From contig QHBV01000031.1 of NCBI GenBank assembly GCA_003244035.1, positions 1 through 5,678 of the forward strand: a stretch of 5,678 bases of DNA, written 5' to 3'. Position numbers and translations under genes: made by a program. Source of the DNA: Solirubrobacterales bacterium (lineage in GTDB: Bacteria; Actinomycetota; Thermoleophilia; Solirubrobacterales; Solirubrobacteraceae). Shown here one piece after another: positions 4,908-5,678 of the stretch (positions within the stretch are counted from its first letter, which is position 1; every line of letters starts with the position of its first letter). Below the pieces are notes generated by a model that was given only the letters and a program-made list of their open reading frames with translations, was not told where the DNA came from and did not search any database.

Positions 4908-5678
4908 GTGACTATCCACGCCCTTGATGCCCCCCCTCGCCGCCAGCACGAGGTGATGCCTGTCCACGGCATCGATCACCTGGAGCTGTACGTCGGCAAC
5001 GCGGCCCAGGCCGCCTACTACTACACGCACGCCTACGGCTTCACCGAGACCGCCTATCGCGGACTGGAGACCGGGAGCCGTGACCGGGTCTCCCACGTCC
5101 TCGAGCAGGGTCGGATCCGCCTGGTGCTGACCGGCACGCTCACCGGCTCTGACGAGATCGCTGCTCACCATCACCGCCACGGCGACGGCGTGCGCTCCAT
5201 CGCGCTCAGCGTGCCCGACGCGGCCGCCGCCTATGAGCACGCCGTGGCGCACGGCGCGCGAGGGGTGCGGACCCCTTACGAGGAGTCAGATGAGCACGGC
5301 CGGGTCGTCCTGGCCTCTGTGCAGACCTACGGCGAGACCCGTCATGAGTTCGTGCAGCGCGCCGACTATGCCGGTGCGTTCCTGCCAGGCTTCGCGGCCC
5401 GCGAGGCCCGACCGACCGGGCCCGACGGCCTGCTGGTCGGCATCGACCACGTGGTCGGCAACGTCGAGCTCGGCCACATGCAGGAGTGGGTGGGGTACTA
5501 CGAGCGCGTGTTCGGGATGACCGAGCTGATCCACTTCTCAGACGTTGCGATCTCGACCGAGTACTCGGCGCTGATGTCGAAGGTCGTCACCGACGGCTCG
5601 GGGAAGATCAAGTTCCCGATCAATGAGCCCGCCGAGGGCAAGCGCAAGTCCCAGATCGACGAGTACCTGGACTTCTAC
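4908..5678 (+). CDS. hpd: 4-hydroxyphenylpyruvate dioxygenase, 3' end cut by window edge
   Basis: A non-haem Fe(II) dioxygenase that converts 4-hydroxyphenylpyruvate to homogentisate in tyrosine breakdown. The open frame gives 257 residues to the window edge. The N-terminal VOC domain starts at GIDHLELYVGNAAQAAYYY (about 21-39) and includes HGDGVRSIALSVPDA and DEHGRVVLASVQTYGETRHEFV. The catalytic domain starts at about 176 with VGIDHVVGNVELGHMQEW; H181 is the first iron ligand. STEYSALMSKVV and KFPINEPAEGKRKSQIDEYLDFY are classic HPPD sequence. The window stops just before the expected GPGVQH-type second ligand, and the Glu ligand and C-terminal gating helix lie beyond it. I chose GTG 4908 because it gives an N-terminus of similar length to the Streptomyces enzyme I recall and fits the upstream promoter. 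ATG 4956 is the alternative, but its GAGG is too close to serve well. Close relatives are hydroxymandelate synthases, but context with an FAH-family gene favours HPPD. Confidence 0.95.
   Translation, partial: MTIHALDAPPRRQHEVMPVHGIDHLELYVGNAAQAAYYYTHAYGFTETAYRGLETGSRDRVSHVLEQGRIRLVLTGTLTGSDEIAAHHHRHGDGVRSIALSVPDAAAAYEHAVAHGARGVRTPYEESDEHGRVVLASVQTYGETRHEFVQRADYAGAFLPGFAAREARPTGPDGLLVGIDHVVGNVELGHMQEWVGYYERVFGMTELIHFSDVAISTEYSALMSKVVTDGSGKIKFPINEPAEGKRKSQIDEYLDFY

Noticed and set aside
4956..4958. ATG 4956 as the hpd start
   Set aside because: It is possible, but the only GAGG is about 2 nt away. GTG 4908 gives a family-like N-terminus and sits at the expected distance from a promoter. Kept as the alternative.
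4800..5252. Minus-strand open frame over the start of hpd and the divergent region
   Set aside because: It is antisense to clear HPPD sequence and overlaps the start of the Lrp/AsnC gene in another frame.
1..5678. CRISPR array, tRNA/rRNA, insertion sequence or phage genes
   Set aside because: I saw no regularly spaced repeats, no tRNA-like fold, no transposase or integrase motifs and no terminal repeats around any gene block.

Overview
The window is GC-rich, bacterial and almost fully coding. The gene content suggests an actinomycete-type bacterium: a TatA/TatC pair without TatB, a DUF3107-like small protein, and a 4-hydroxyphenylpyruvate dioxygenase (HPPD) whose sequence closely resembles the Streptomyces type. 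The TatC has a long extra loop after its first membrane helix that I associate with Thermoleophilia/Solirubrobacterales. That lineage call is inference from memory, not a search.

Layout. (1) Positions 1-1710, minus strand: tatA, tatC, then a membrane-anchored cupredoxin whose last residues run off the left edge. A strong hairpin lies between tatA and tatC. (2) Positions 1711-1831: divergent intergenic region with a perfect inverted repeat and a small palindrome. (3) Positions 1832-2923, plus strand: nicotinate phosphoribosyltransferase (NAD salvage). (4) Positions 2924-3051: intergenic region with an 11-bp inverted repeat enclosing a tandem 13-mer. (5) Positions 3052-3689, plus strand: methylmalonyl-CoA epimerase, followed two bases later by a 74-residue DUF3107-like protein. 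(6) Positions 3690-3748: convergent junction with a hairpin that could end transcription from both sides. (7) Positions 3749-4833, minus strand: an Lrp/AsnC regulator overlapping by 4 nt a fumarylacetoacetate hydrolase family gene. (8) From 4908, plus strand: hpd, divergent from the regulator and cut by the right edge just before the second iron ligand.

How the genes fit together. TatA and TatC form a minimal Tat protein export machine. HPPD makes homogentisate from the tyrosine transamination product, and the FAH-family enzyme would do the last step of the same catabolic route (fumarylacetoacetate to fumarate plus acetoacetate). The Lrp/AsnC protein between them is the natural candidate for local control. 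Homogentisate dioxygenase is not in the window. The epimerase belongs to propionyl-CoA/methylmalonyl-CoA metabolism and has no obvious direct link to its neighbours.

Overall these are recognisable housekeeping and catabolic genes; I see no clearly new system. The most interesting points are the tatA-tatC hairpin, the start sites that look leaderless, the repeat cluster before the epimerase, and a shortened FAH domain.
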